From IMG/VR virus record IMGVR_UViG_3300048032_000621, positions 1 to 45,478 of that record: a stretch of 45,478 nt of DNA; one strand, written 5' to 3'. Source of the stretch: a virus. Positions 1 to 13,894 of this stretch are shown piece after piece. The translations under genes were made by a program, and so were the position numbers. The notes below the pieces were generated by a model. That model searched no databases. It worked only from the letters and a program-made list of their open reading frames with translations, and had not been told where the DNA came from. Each line of letters opens with the position of its first letter. Positions within the stretch are counted from its first letter, which is position 1.

Positions 1-1067
1 ATGCATTAGACACTAGTAATAAAGTTAAAGATCTGTCAAAGGTAGATTGGGACACTTCTAAATATCCTATTTATAAATATGCAGATAAGGTAAATTCAAC
101 GGATTTATTAATACTTCTAGGAACTTCATTTAGTACAGAGCAAACAGTCGCCGTTAGAAAAAAGAATCCTAAAATTAAGATTATTAAATACTTTTGCGGT
201 AATAATTATATTATAGATATGGAAAGAGTCTTATTTGATTCTAAAGAATCTGTAAGTAATTGGACGCATGGCCACGATGAAGCATGGTTTATCCCACAAC
301 AGGAATATCAAAATAGATCATACTATCAAACAATGGGAAGGCTTTCTGCTGACAAGGTTAAAGTGGTTCCATTTGTATGGAGTCCTAAGTTTATAAAAGA
401 AGAAAATTCTAAAAATACCAGAAATGGTATGAAAGACGCATTCTATAAAGGAGGCAAGAATGCAGAAGATATGAACCTATCTTCAATGGAACCTAATATG
501 AATGTAGTTAAGTATTGTATGCCCCTTATAATGATGGTAGAAGAACTATACAGAAAAAAAGGTAAAAAGGCGTTCAATGAATTTTGGGTAGGAAGTGGTA
601 AAAGATTATTATCTAGTAAATACTTTATTAGTTCCATTAAACACTTAGATGTAACTCATTCCGGTAAATTAAAAATGTGCTCAAGGTACCCAGTAACTAA
701 TTTTCTTTCTGAGAAAACGGATATAGTTCTTTCACATCAATGGGATAATCCTTTAAACTATGCATATTTAGACGCTCTTTATTTTGGATATCCTTTAGTT
801 CATAACGCAACGATGATTAAAGACGCAGGATATTATTATAAAGGATTCGACACAGTGTCAGCTGCAAAGATGTTAGAGCATGTATTAAATCACCATGACG
901 AGATAGAAAAGGAATATACAGCAAAAAGCACGAAGGTTCTTTCAAGGTATCTTACAACAAATCCTAACATCGTAGATACATATAAAAAACTAATAGAGAA
1001 TATTTTTGAACCAGGAAAACATGCTCTATCAAACGAATATGACTGGTCAACAAACCTATATAAATAA
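1..1067 (+). CDS. DUF2827-like glycosyltransferase-type protein, 5' end outside window
   Basis: The reading frame is open from base 3 with no stop, so the gene starts upstream of the window; the ATG at 219 is an internal methionine. The upstream codons continue the same protein (KYFCGNNYIIDMERVLFDS region), and the C-terminal third carries SHQWDNPLNYAYLDALYFGY followed by a PLVHN motif, which I recognise from DUF2827 proteins, a group with a GT-B glycosyltransferase-like appearance found beside other glycosyltransferases. It would be cytoplasmic and act on a sugar acceptor that cannot be read from sequence. The next gene, also a glycosyltransferase, starts 12 bases downstream, so they are probably co-transcribed. 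The family match is from memory of motifs; the catalytic role is inference. Confidence 0.75.
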   Translation, partial: ALDTSNKVKDLSKVDWDTSKYPIYKYADKVNSTDLLILLGTSFSTEQTVAVRKKNPKIKIIKYFCGNNYIIDMERVLFDSKESVSNWTHGHDEAWFIPQQEYQNRSYYQTMGRLSADKVKVVPFVWSPKFIKEENSKNTRNGMKDAFYKGGKNAEDMNLSSMEPNMNVVKYCMPLIMMVEELYRKKGKKAFNEFWVGSGKRLLSSKYFISSIKHLDVTHSGKLKMCSRYPVTNFLSEKTDIVLSHQWDNPLNYAYLDALYFGYPLVHNATMIKDAGYYYKGFDTVSAAKMLEHVLNHHDEIEKEYTAKSTKVLSRYLTTNPNIVDTYKKLIENIFEPGKHALSNEYDWSTNLYK

Positions 1068-1079
1068 ACATAATAAATA

Positions 1080-1850
1080 ATGGAATTAAAAGAAGTAATT
1101 GAAGCGGCTGCAAAGCCAAAGATTAGTATTATCATGCAATCATATCTTGGTAATTATCCAGGATCTAGGAAAGATTCACATTTTAAATTTTTAAGAGCAG
1201 TCCAGAGTTTTCAAAATCAATTATATAAAAACTGTGAATTAATAATAGTAGCAGACAATTGTATGGAAACAAAGTCACTATATGATGCTCATTTTCAAAC
1301 TGAAGATAGTATAAGATTAATATACGTTTCTAGAAACTCAAAAGAAATGAGTACATATATGCAAAACGAAGAAGGCAACAAATATTATAGAGGTTTTCCT
1401 CGTAGAGTAGGAGTAGGAGCCGCAACTGGAAATTTAATTACATATATGGATTCAGACGATATGTTATTAGAAGAACATACACTACACCTAATGATAGAGT
1501 TTAATAAAAACCCTGACGCTAATTGGTGGATTAACAGATCTTGGTACGATAACGAAGTAATGAAATTTAAAGACGATAAAACATTTGAAGATTCTACAGA
1601 ATATGGTGAAGAACTTCCAGATGTTGAAGGAAAGTGGAACATAACAAGAATAAAGGAAGGTTTAGTAGTAATGAGTCCTTGGTTGTTTATGCATAAACCA
1701 TCTGCATCTGTTTTATGGAGAGATACTTGGGGTAACGTAAGTGAAGATTCAGATTTCAATGCAAGATTCAGAGAAAATCATAAAGGCGGAGCAGTAATGA
1801 ACCGACCAACATACGTACGATGTCACTTCACAGATAAGTGGGATTATTAA
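1080..1850 (+). CDS. Family 2-type glycosyltransferase
   Basis: A 256-residue GT-A fold glycosyltransferase. It opens with a beta strand typical of the family (KISIIMQSYLGNYPGSRKDS), then ELIIVADNC, and has an acidic metal/nucleotide-sugar motif DSDD at residues 124-127 within YMDSDDMLLEEHT. Such enzymes move a sugar from a nucleotide donor to an acceptor in the cytoplasm. The acceptor is unknown; its place just before a fibre gene suggests a virion or host-surface glycan. It follows the DUF2827-like gene by 12 bases; an A/T-rich leader with TATAAATA lies at 1059-1066. It is of normal length for a single-domain GT2 and shows no transmembrane segment. Specificity cannot be assigned. Confidence 0.85.
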   Translation: MELKEVIEAAAKPKISIIMQSYLGNYPGSRKDSHFKFLRAVQSFQNQLYKNCELIIVADNCMETKSLYDAHFQTEDSIRLIYVSRNSKEMSTYMQNEEGNKYYRGFPRRVGVGAATGNLITYMDSDDMLLEEHTLHLMIEFNKNPDANWWINRSWYDNEVMKFKDDKTFEDSTEYGEELPDVEGKWNITRIKEGLVVMSPWLFMHKPSASVLWRDTWGNVSEDSDFNARFRENHKGGAVMNRPTYVRCHFTDKWDY

Positions 1851-1881
1851 TACGTAAAATAATATCTTATACTATAGATTC

Positions 1882-1936
1882 TGGGACCTTTATCCCATCA
1901 ATTTATAATATATAAGATTGAGTGGAATTATTCCAC
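1882..1936 (+). other. Two short hairpins in the gap before the fibre genes
   Basis: The 119-base gap 1851-1969 holds two perfect small inverted repeats: TGGGA/TCCCA (1882-1886 and 1893-1897) and GTGGAA/TTCCAC (1922-1927 and 1931-1936, three-base loop). Neither has a clean T-run, so they are weak terminator candidates; they may mark the end of the glycosyltransferase operon or an mRNA 5' structure for the fibre operon. An A-rich leader without Shine-Dalgarno follows to the ATG at 1970. Confidence 0.35.
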
Positions 1937-1969
1937 ATATTAAATAAATTAAAAAAAATGTAACTATTC

Positions 1970-2746
1970 ATGTCATTAATTAAAATCAAGCAAATTGACG
2001 GCTTACAGGCTGCTCTTGATCTTATTAACACTAGCATTGAATCAGGTTCGCTAAAATCGGCATACACACAGGAAGACCATGGGTTTACTGCTGGCCTATG
2101 CATAGCGTACGTAGGTTCTAGGTGGGTGTTAGCTGATTCAAGTACTGCTAATAAGCTGGGAAGATTAATCATCGAATCTATTGTAGATGCAGATAATTTT
2201 ATCGCCGTACAAGTTGGAACAATAAATGTTTCGCAATGGCCTAAATTAGATGCACTAGTTCCAGGAGAATTCTACGTAGTAGATAACTCAGGTAACGGTA
2301 CACTAGAAGATTACGTTAATACCGGTGATCCTGGTTTTGCATATAGCAATCCAGTTTTACAGGCATTAACAGAAACATCGGGTCATGTTCTTCCATGGAG
2401 ACCATCAAAGTCACCAACAGACCTAATTCAACCAGAAGAATTTACACAGACTTCTTTTTCAGCTGTGACTTCAGGAAATTACTCATCAACAGGACTTACA
2501 CTAACGTATACTCCTTTCCAAGATTCAACAGTTCAAGTATTCTTAAACGGTATAGCACTTGACGAATCTTATAATGATAGAAACGGAGACGTATATTTCT
2601 CTAGAGACGGTGGTACAACTGCTGTTCCAGCATCTGATTTAGATGCAGGAGATACTCTATACTGGAACGGAACTTTAGCAGGTTATGAACTTGCAGGTAC
2701 CGATCAGTTTGAAATAGTATACGACAAAAGTAATCTAGACGACTAA
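1970..2746 (+). CDS. Putative tail-fibre or fibre-associated structural protein
   Basis: A 258-residue protein with no recognised enzyme motif. The N-terminal part (SLIKIKQIDGLQAAL) resembles the start of phage fibre proteins, where a short helix precedes beta-rich repeats. A central stretch (VPGEFYVVDNSGNG) and a C-terminal stretch of about residues 165-258 (TLTYTPFQDSTVQVFLNGIA and later DTLYWNG) look like small beta-sandwich domains of virion appendages. It sits 20 bases before the collagen-like fibre gene in what looks like the same transcript, so it may attach or cap that fibre. No signal peptide or transmembrane segment. The structural role is inferred from composition and position. Confidence 0.6.
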   Translation: MSLIKIKQIDGLQAALDLINTSIESGSLKSAYTQEDHGFTAGLCIAYVGSRWVLADSSTANKLGRLIIESIVDADNFIAVQVGTINVSQWPKLDALVPGEFYVVDNSGNGTLEDYVNTGDPGFAYSNPVLQALTETSGHVLPWRPSKSPTDLIQPEEFTQTSFSAVTSGNYSSTGLTLTYTPFQDSTVQVFLNGIALDESYNDRNGDVYFSRDGGTTAVPASDLDAGDTLYWNGTLAGYELAGTDQFEIVYDKSNLDD

Positions 2747-2766
2747 AAAAATAAATTATTAAAAAC

Positions 2767-8139
<5,373 letters not shown>

Positions 8140-8166
8140 TTTAAATCATCAAGATAATTTTAGAAA

Positions 8167-8193
8167 GGGTCCTCGAAAGAGGACCCTTTTTTT
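8167..8193 (+). terminator. Strong intrinsic terminator after the collagen-like fibre gene
   Basis: Perfect 8-bp stem GGGTCCTC/GAGGACCC with a GAAA tetraloop (8175-8178), followed by seven T. It lies 27 bases after the fibre stop codon and ends the fibre transcript before the oxygenase gene. Confidence 0.95.
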
Positions 8194-8198
8194 ATGTG

Positions 8199-8265
8199 AT
8201 ATATAGATTGTAATAACTTATTATCTTATTACACTAAGAAACATTTTCAATTAAGTAAGTATAAC
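8199..8265 (+). promoter_or_regulatory. Candidate promoter region upstream of the oxygenase gene
   Basis: The 149-base gap after the fibre holds, beyond the terminator, a GATATATAG box (8199-8207) and a GTAAGTATAACTAATA sequence (around 8255-8270). Both resemble motifs repeated before other genes in this window. A new transcript must start here, because the terminator lies upstream. Which box is used cannot be told from sequence. Confidence 0.45.
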
Positions 8266-8288
8266 TAATATTATAGAGTAATAAAAGA

Positions 8289-9227
8289 ATGGAATATACA
8301 ATTAATCATGAAACGTTTACAAAGTCTTTAAAATTTTATATAGAAGAAGTAAACAAGGGAGAAAAGACATATAGCCTTAAAGGATGGATCGGATTAATGG
8401 GCGGAGAAGTTATAGGGTTTTCAATTGCTAATTCAAAAAAGAATTTAGAAGTTTCTTTTAAAGGAACTAGAACAGACGTGTTAGATGCATACGATTATTC
8501 ATTAACAAATAAGAATATGGAATTTACCCTTGAAATTCCTATTGAAGATAGATCTAAAACCATAGTAGCAGATACTAGCATTGGCCCATGTCCAATTGGA
8601 CCAATAGATAAATGGATAGTATACTATTCTAAATTTAATAGAACTGATAAAGATATAATAGCAGTTGATGGATTCTATAAAGACCCTGATTTAGTAAGAG
8701 AATGGGCAATGAATAATTTAGAATTTTCACCTTCTAACTATCATAAAGGTGAAAGAGCTAAAGAAAGGTTTATACTAGAAGGTACTAAAGAAAAGTTAGA
8801 AGAAATTATAGGAAAACCTATATATAATTGGAATCATCCTTCTTATGCAAATGGAATATTCCAGTTTTGCACAGCAGATCAACCTATAGTATATCATGTA
8901 GATAATCAAACATACGCAGCAATGGTATATTTAACACCTGACGCTCCTCCTACTTCAGGAACCGCATTCTATAGAAGTAAAGTGACAGGAGATTATAGTT
9001 TTGATGATGATAAAAGAAATACACAAGCATACGTAGATGCATTTAAAGGTAATAGTAATGAAATGAATTTTTTCGATGGATCTAATTTTGAAAAAGTAGA
9101 TGAAATAGGTAATGTGTATAATAGGCTAGTATTGTTTAATGCGAAAAACATTCACGCAGCTACACAATATTTTGGAGATGCGATTGACAATGCTAGGTTT
9201 TTCCACATGTTCTTTTTTGACGTATAA
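8289..9227 (+). CDS. 2-oxoglutarate/Fe(II)-dependent oxygenase-like protein (DUF6445-like)
   Basis: A 312-residue protein. The C-terminal half has the double-stranded beta-helix signature: H203-V-D205 in YHVDNQTYAAMVYLTPDAPP, followed by SGTAFYRSK, a distal H289 (KNIHAATQYFG) and R303 positioned to bind 2-oxoglutarate. The layout matches DUF6445-type oxygenases. Enzymes of this superfamily hydroxylate proteins, nucleic acids or small molecules. The first 110 residues look like a separate beta-rich domain of unknown role. It stands between the collagen-like fibre and a tandem glycosyltransferase, so hydroxylation of the fibre (Lys, Pro or Asp side chains) before glycosylation is an attractive but unproven idea. 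It has its own upstream region after a terminator and is followed by the next gene within 15 bases. Confidence 0.8.
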   Translation: MEYTINHETFTKSLKFYIEEVNKGEKTYSLKGWIGLMGGEVIGFSIANSKKNLEVSFKGTRTDVLDAYDYSLTNKNMEFTLEIPIEDRSKTIVADTSIGPCPIGPIDKWIVYYSKFNRTDKDIIAVDGFYKDPDLVREWAMNNLEFSPSNYHKGERAKERFILEGTKEKLEEIIGKPIYNWNHPSYANGIFQFCTADQPIVYHVDNQTYAAMVYLTPDAPPTSGTAFYRSKVTGDYSFDDDKRNTQAYVDAFKGNSNEMNFFDGSNFEKVDEIGNVYNRLVLFNAKNIHAATQYFGDAIDNARFFHMFFFDV

Positions 9228-9242
9228 AAAATAAACTTAAAT

Positions 9243-11117
9243 ATGAAGATTAGTATTATTACAAGGTGTACTAGGACAAGTAACCTTTTAACAATTAAAG
9301 AAGGCGTATTAAACTCGCCCAAGGGAGTAAATGTAAATTGGCACATTGTATTTGATACAGGAGCGTTAAAAGATATTGACGCAGAGGTTCTCTCGAACTT
9401 AACAGATACTGCCAATGTCAAATTACATTTTGTAAAAGGTCAACAAGGAGGATTATTATATCCTGAAGTTTCTGATATTATTAGAACAATCAAATCAGGT
9501 TGGATCTATTTATTAGATGACGATAACATTATACATGAAGATTTTTATAAAACTATTAAAGCGAGTATAAAGAATCTTCCAATTGCACAGGTTCATATCG
9601 TTTCTCAATTAGTTGCAGGTAGAGATTTTACAGGACAAGAAATTAGAGTAGCTAGTCGTGAAAATACTGCCTTTCAGAAAATTGACATTGCACAGATGGT
9701 TATTAATAGAAGCATATTTGATACTCATTCATTTAGTGCAAATTATGCAGCAGACGGTTTCTTTATAGAAGAAGTATTAAAAACACATGGAGATGCATTT
9801 GTATGGATTGATAAGGTTTTATCCCACTACAATTATTTAGAAAAAGTACCATCTGCTAAAATACCTAAAATACTTTATATAGGAAAAACTAAGCCAGAAT
9901 TAAAATCTAATAAGTATCTACCATACGAAGCGGACGAATTAAATGTAAAATATTTAGAAGACGATAATAATGTAACCGATGTAATAATCGAATTTAATCC
10001 AGATGCCATTATAACAAATGGATCTTCTTGGAAAGATTTCCCTTATCTTGCGGCACTACCATTGCAATATAGAAAAAAATGGTATAATGCGGTAGATTTA
10101 GAAGATATAGGAGATTCCTCATATTCTGTTGCAATGAATTCTATTCTCTCACCTTCTAACCTAGAAGATGACCAGATGATTTCGTTTTTTACACCCATAT
10201 ATAATACTGGCGAAAAACTATGGAACACATACAGATCTTTAAGAGAACAGACTTATTCTAACTGGGAATGGGTTTTAGTAAATGACTCAACGGACGGTGG
10301 TAAAACATTAAAAATAGCTGAGCATATTAGGTCAATTGATCCCAGAGTAAAATTATATGATTTTAGAGAAAAGTCAGGAGGCTGTATAGGAGAATCTAAA
10401 TATAGATGTTGTTCTTTGGCTAAAGGGTATATCTTGGCAGAATTAGATCATGACGATTTATTAGTTAAGACGAGTGCTGAAGATTTACATAAAGCCGCAC
10501 AGGCCCATCCTGAATGTGGAATGTTTTATGGAGATACTGCGGAAGTAAATGAAGAATGGGAAAATCAGCAATATCCAGAAGGATTCGCACTAGGATATGG
10601 TAGCTATAGAGAAGAAGAATATGAAGGTAGGATGTTGTCACCTGCTAATCAACAGAATATTAATCCAAAAACAATCAGACATATAGTAGGAGTTCCAAAT
10701 CATATCAGAGCTTGGAGAAGATCTACTTATTTTGAAATAGGAGGACACAATAGAAGTTTAACAATTGCAGATGATTTTGAATTAGTGATCAGAAGTTTTT
10801 TATATTCTAAGATATGTAAAATACCAAAACTAAGCTATATACAGTTTCTCTATAATAATCCGGACGGGAGAAATACCCATGATTTATCTAGAGCAGATAT
10901 TCAAAGAAGAGTTAGAACTATCGCACAGCATTATAATAAACAAATTAACGCTAGATTCATTGAACTGGGTATTGAAGATTGGGCATATAATGAAAGTCCA
11001 GATTATCCAATTAATGCTGATTCTAGATTTGGAGATGAAGAAGGTGTAGCTAACGTAACGTATACTGAAGTGTCTAAAGATGAGAAGCCTGAAAATAAGC
11101 TAGAAAAGGTAAAATAA
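9243..11117 (+). CDS. Large tandem glycosyltransferase (two GT-A domains)
   Basis: A 624-residue protein with two catalytic-looking modules. Module one (about residues 1-200) starts MKISIITRCTR and has a D-D-D motif at 92-94 (YLLDDDNIIHEDF). A middle segment of about 205-310 (ILYIGKTKPEL, then AIITNGSSWKDFPY) looks like a Rossmann-type linker domain. Module two (about 312-600) is a clear family 2 glycosyltransferase: ISFFTPIYNTGEKLWNTYRS, WEWVLVNDSTDGG and DHDD near 403-406. Two active sites suggest it adds two sugars in turn, perhaps building a disaccharide. The acceptor is unknown; position suggests the neighbouring fibre. It is cytoplasmic, with no membrane segment, and likely shares a transcript with the oxygenase gene 15 bases upstream. 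Confidence 0.88.
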   Translation: MKISIITRCTRTSNLLTIKEGVLNSPKGVNVNWHIVFDTGALKDIDAEVLSNLTDTANVKLHFVKGQQGGLLYPEVSDIIRTIKSGWIYLLDDDNIIHEDFYKTIKASIKNLPIAQVHIVSQLVAGRDFTGQEIRVASRENTAFQKIDIAQMVINRSIFDTHSFSANYAADGFFIEEVLKTHGDAFVWIDKVLSHYNYLEKVPSAKIPKILYIGKTKPELKSNKYLPYEADELNVKYLEDDNNVTDVIIEFNPDAIITNGSSWKDFPYLAALPLQYRKKWYNAVDLEDIGDSSYSVAMNSILSPSNLEDDQMISFFTPIYNTGEKLWNTYRSLREQTYSNWEWVLVNDSTDGGKTLKIAEHIRSIDPRVKLYDFREKSGGCIGESKYRCCSLAKGYILAELDHDDLLVKTSAEDLHKAAQAHPECGMFYGDTAEVNEEWENQQYPEGFALGYGSYREEEYEGRMLSPANQQNINPKTIRHIVGVPNHIRAWRRSTYFEIGGHNRSLTIADDFELVIRSFLYSKICKIPKLSYIQFLYNNPDGRNTHDLSRADIQRRVRTIAQHYNKQINARFIELGIEDWAYNESPDYPINADSRFGDEEGVANVTYTEVSKDEKPENKLEKVK

Positions 11118-11133
11118 TTTAGATAGATAATAT

Positions 11134-12087
11134 ATGGAACAGATAAAATCATTTGACCAGTTTATTAATGAAAACTTAAATGAAGATACTAACGATCTTT
11201 TTAAAGTTTATTTAGCTATTGATCCAGACTCCGGGCATAGATGGTGGTCTTACAAGGGATTCGCTAGCAATAACTTCTTTATACAAATTAATAAAGATAA
11301 TTATAAAGACATAGATATTAATCCAGACTACCCTATATTAACCTATAATTCAGGAGTGGTTGAAACTCTTTTAAAGGAAGGGTTAGTTAAAAAGGAAAAT
11401 GTATACAATAGACCAGAATTTATTAAACAATCTGGATCTAAAGCAGAGTTTCATAAAATAGTAGATGGAGATGAAAATATTCCACAAACTTGTCATGATG
11501 AGAAGGAGGCTTTAGAAATTGGATTTCCATTAATTGCAAAACCAGCGGAAGGACATTCAGGTATTGGAATTCAAGTTTTTAAATCACAAGAAGATTGGGA
11601 TAAAGCTGATCATTCTAAATTTGATGTATATTCAGAATTTGTAGATAAAAAATCTGAACATAGAATAATTAACTTTAAAGGTGATGCTTTCTTTTGGATG
11701 CAAAGAGAACCTCTAAATGATAAAGCAAAATCCGGTGATGGAGATGGTAAAGAAGAAATGAATTTTAAATATATTAAAAGAGATATTAACACTCTTCCTG
11801 AAAAATTCAAAGCACTAATAGAAAAGTTCTGTGAAAAATTTAAAGATTTACCATATATTTGCTTTGATATAATGGAAGATCAGGAAGGAAAACTCTATAT
11901 TATAGAAAGTAATTCTCAACCTGGCGTTCCCTATGATTCTACAGTACAGATATACCGTCAAGTTTTTAAAGATTTTTACGGAAGAGAAGTAAACAAAGAC
12001 ACTGATAAAGTTTTAACTAAATTATCTAATGATCTAGATAGAAAAACCATAGAACTTGACAGTGAAAGATTTGAAATAAAAGAATAA
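11134..12087 (+). CDS. ATP-grasp ligase with capsid-targeting-like N-terminus
   Basis: A 317-residue protein of the ATP-grasp (RimK-like) superfamily, which joins a carboxylate to an amine through an acyl-phosphate. The nucleotide-binding strand and loop are at about 130-146 (FPLIAKPAEGHSGIGIQVF), and the metal-binding end is at about 243-265 (CFDIMEDQEGKLYIIESNSQ), with the expected D, E and N. The first 14 residues, MEQIKSFDQFINEN, are unrelated to ATP-grasp and resemble the T4 capsid-targeting sequence MKTYQEFIAE, including a possible I-N-E prohead-protease site. The enzyme may therefore be packaged and ejected into the host. Substrate is unknown. A GATAATATA stretch sits just before the ATG. 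Family assignment is firm; packaging is inference. Confidence 0.82.
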   Translation: MEQIKSFDQFINENLNEDTNDLFKVYLAIDPDSGHRWWSYKGFASNNFFIQINKDNYKDIDINPDYPILTYNSGVVETLLKEGLVKKENVYNRPEFIKQSGSKAEFHKIVDGDENIPQTCHDEKEALEIGFPLIAKPAEGHSGIGIQVFKSQEDWDKADHSKFDVYSEFVDKKSEHRIINFKGDAFFWMQREPLNDKAKSGDGDGKEEMNFKYIKRDINTLPEKFKALIEKFCEKFKDLPYICFDIMEDQEGKLYIIESNSQPGVPYDSTVQIYRQVFKDFYGREVNKDTDKVLTKLSNDLDRKTIELDSERFEIKE

Positions 12088-12090
12088 ATT

Positions 12091-12315
12091 ATGGCGTATC
12101 CCGATATGACTTGTATGCACGTGAACCTATGGGTTCATCACATGGACATTGATAAACTGTTTGACTTTATAACAGAAAGAATTAAAGAACCACCTAATTA
12201 TTGGATTTCTAGGGAATCTTGCCCTTCTACCATTACAGGAGGATACGCAGAAATTAATGTATCATATAATACTTACCTTATGATAAGGCGCGTTAAAGAA
12301 CACGGACACTTTTAA
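12091..12315 (+). CDS. Small protein of unknown function (74 aa)
   Basis: Not recognised. It starts four bases after the ATP-grasp stop, so the two are likely translationally linked. The sequence is His-rich near the N-terminus (CMHVNLWVHHMDIDKLFDFI), with an amphipathic helix at about 18-32 and a beta-like end. It could be a small soluble accessory protein; no membrane segment or metal motif is certain. Confidence 0.65.
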   Translation: MAYPDMTCMHVNLWVHHMDIDKLFDFITERIKEPPNYWISRESCPSTITGGYAEINVSYNTYLMIRRVKEHGHF

Positions 12316-12344
12316 TTGAAACAATTCCAAATGGAAGTGTATAG

Positions 12345-12355
12345 TTAAGTATAAT
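12345..12355 (+). promoter_or_regulatory. TTAAGTATAAT box, candidate promoter core
   Basis: TTAAGTATAAT occurs 16 bases before the start of the membrane protein gene and again, identical, at 12854-12864. A short inverted repeat TTCCA-AA-TGGAA lies just upstream, near 12324-12335. Function is inferred from repetition and position only. Confidence 0.4.
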
Positions 12356-12371
12356 TAATAAACTTCCAAGT

Positions 12372-12839
12372 ATGAATAGATTATGGTTACGATTTGCACT
12401 GTGTATTTACGCAATATTATATACAGCGTGTCTGCCACTAATCTTAGGTATAGCGGATAGTTATAGCGATTATCATCAATTAAAACCAATCTTATTCCCT
12501 TTATTAACGATAGGAGTTTCATTAGGACTATGGCTTCATCGTTCTATTGAATGGAAAATACCGGCATTTTTATTAATAATCATAGCAAGTTTTAGTGTTA
12601 CAAATTACCCTACAATACATAATATATCCGCTATTCTATTTTTTATGTCATCGACATGGATCATGCTCTTTGATAAAAGATTTAAAATCTTTGGAATAAT
12701 ATCCATAATATTATATCCGACACTCTTTATAGACACTGAACAAAATTTATTCTTGTTTGAAGTGTTACAGATACCTATTCTTTCCTTTTATCATTTTTCT
12801 AGAGTAGTATACTTGATGAGATTAAAGAAGAAAATATAA
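12372..12839 (+). CDS. Multi-pass membrane protein of unknown function
   Basis: A 155-residue hydrophobic protein with about five membrane-spanning stretches (roughly residues 8-27, 40-57, 63-80, 85-103 and 106-121) and a basic C-terminal end (RLKKKI), which suggests a cytoplasmic C-terminus. No signal peptidase site or enzyme motif is visible. It would insert in the host inner membrane; superinfection exclusion or a holin-like role are possible but there is no specific evidence. It has its own candidate promoter box upstream, and there is no overlap with the neighbours. Confidence 0.72.
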   Translation: MNRLWLRFALCIYAILYTACLPLILGIADSYSDYHQLKPILFPLLTIGVSLGLWLHRSIEWKIPAFLLIIIASFSVTNYPTIHNISAILFFMSSTWIMLFDKRFKIFGIISIILYPTLFIDTEQNLFLFEVLQIPILSFYHFSRVVYLMRLKKKI

Positions 12840-12853
12840 ACAATTACACATAT

Positions 12854-12864
12854 TTAAGTATAAT
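12854..12864 (+). promoter_or_regulatory. TTAAGTATAAT box before the next small gene
   Basis: Second exact copy of TTAAGTATAAT, ending five bases before the ATG at 12869. If it is a promoter core, the transcript would be nearly leaderless; it could equally be a translation-initiation element. Supported only by the repeat. Confidence 0.35.
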
Positions 12865-12868
12865 CTAT

Positions 12869-13117
12869 ATGGCAAAGAAGAAAAAGAAGCTAGAGATTAT
12901 TCATGTTAAGAAGCCAATTATTGGCGAAACTTACTATTTCTATTTCGCAGGATCATGGGAAGTAGGAAAGTTAGAATGCACCTCTGACAAATTAACAGAA
13001 ACATACGGCCATAGATGGTTTACATTTGTTAATGGAAATTACGGAAGACAAATGAGATATCCAGTCTCTATTTATAATATTAGAAAAACTCACCCAAAAC
13101 AAGAAAAAGATGTATAG
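12869..13117 (+). CDS. Small basic protein of unknown function (82 aa)
   Basis: Not recognised. It starts with a Lys cluster (MAKKKKKLEIIHVKKP), followed by a beta-rich core of about 20-70 residues (IGETYYFYFAGSWEVGKLEC, later HRWFTFVNG) that looks like a small barrel. The basic start suggests nucleic-acid contact. It overlaps the exonuclease gene by eight bases, which implies coupled translation. Confidence 0.65.
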   Translation: MAKKKKKLEIIHVKKPIIGETYYFYFAGSWEVGKLECTSDKLTETYGHRWFTFVNGNYGRQMRYPVSIYNIRKTHPKQEKDV

Positions 13118-13853
13118 TATTTCAGATTTAAAAAACATGTTATTTATTGACATTGAAACGTCAACTGCTGCAAAGGACTTAGATAGCTTTGCAGAGATTA
13201 TTGGAGAAAATGCATACTCACACTGGGAAAAGAAAGCAAAGTATGGTAGACAAAGTAAATCAGAGTATGAAGGAGTTTCAGATGCTGATATGTATATCAA
13301 GGATGCTGCCCTTTATCCTGAATTCGGAAGAGCAGTAGTTATTACAATCGGACAAGTCACCTTCCCAGATGGCATTACACCTACCCCTAAGATAAAGTCT
13401 TTTTATGGAGATGATGAAAAGAATACTCTAAAGGAATTTATGGATACGATGGCATTAATCTTTAAGGCAAATCCTAAAATTCAAATAGTAGGTCATAACA
13501 TTAAAGGCTTTGATATGCCTTACCTAATTAAAAGATCTATTATTCAAGGTGTAGAAATTCCACAGCAACTACACTTACAGAAACTTAAACCATGGGAAAA
13601 CTGTCTATTAGATACTAATGAAATATGGAAGTTTGGTGGATGGAACGGTGCTTCACTTTCTATGATCTGTGATCTTTTACAGATACCTTCTCCTAAACAA
13701 AACATGTATGGTGGTGAAGTTTCTGAAGCATATTATGCTGGAAGATTAGAAGAAATTAAAGACTATTGTGAGGACGATGTAATAGGAACTATGAACGTGA
13801 TGTTAAAGATGTCAGATATGGAACTAGTATCTAAGGTTGAAGCTCCATTTTAA
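13110..13853 (+). CDS. DEDD-type 3'-5' exonuclease (PolB-associated exonuclease family)
   Basis: A 247-residue protein matching the predicted 3'-5' exonuclease family related to the proofreading domain of family B DNA polymerases. Exo I is D14-I-E16 in LFIDIETS; the Exo II region is VGHNIKGFDMPYL; Exo III is DYCEDDVIGT near residue 222. It would remove nucleotides from DNA or RNA 3' ends in the cytoplasm, with two metal ions. It may act in repair, recombination or nucleotide salvage. It overlaps the upstream small gene by eight bases. An operator-like repeat array begins directly after its stop codon. Confidence 0.85.
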   Translation: MYSISDLKNMLFIDIETSTAAKDLDSFAEIIGENAYSHWEKKAKYGRQSKSEYEGVSDADMYIKDAALYPEFGRAVVITIGQVTFPDGITPTPKIKSFYGDDEKNTLKEFMDTMALIFKANPKIQIVGHNIKGFDMPYLIKRSIIQGVEIPQQLHLQKLKPWENCLLDTNEIWKFGGWNGASLSMICDLLQIPSPKQNMYGGEVSEAYYAGRLEEIKDYCEDDVIGTMNVMLKMSDMELVSKVEAPF

Positions 13854-13854
13854 T

Positions 13855-13894
13855 ATTGTCATATTGTCATATAATCTAAGTAAAATATGACAAT
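13855..13894 (+). promoter_or_regulatory. Three-half-site ATTGTCATAT operator-like array
   Basis: ATTGTCATAT occurs twice in direct, slightly overlapping orientation (13855-13864 and 13863-13872), and its exact inverse ATATGACAAT follows at 13885-13894. Spacing between the inverted arms is 12 bases. The array sits between the exonuclease stop and the Hsp20 gene. It may bind a dimeric regulator, or form a weak hairpin; no T-run follows, so a simple terminator is unlikely. Confidence 0.5.

Noticed and set aside
219-1067. ATG at 219 as the gene start of the DUF2827-like protein
   Set aside because: The frame is open back to base 3 and upstream codons encode a continuous, family-like sequence, so the gene is cut by the window edge.
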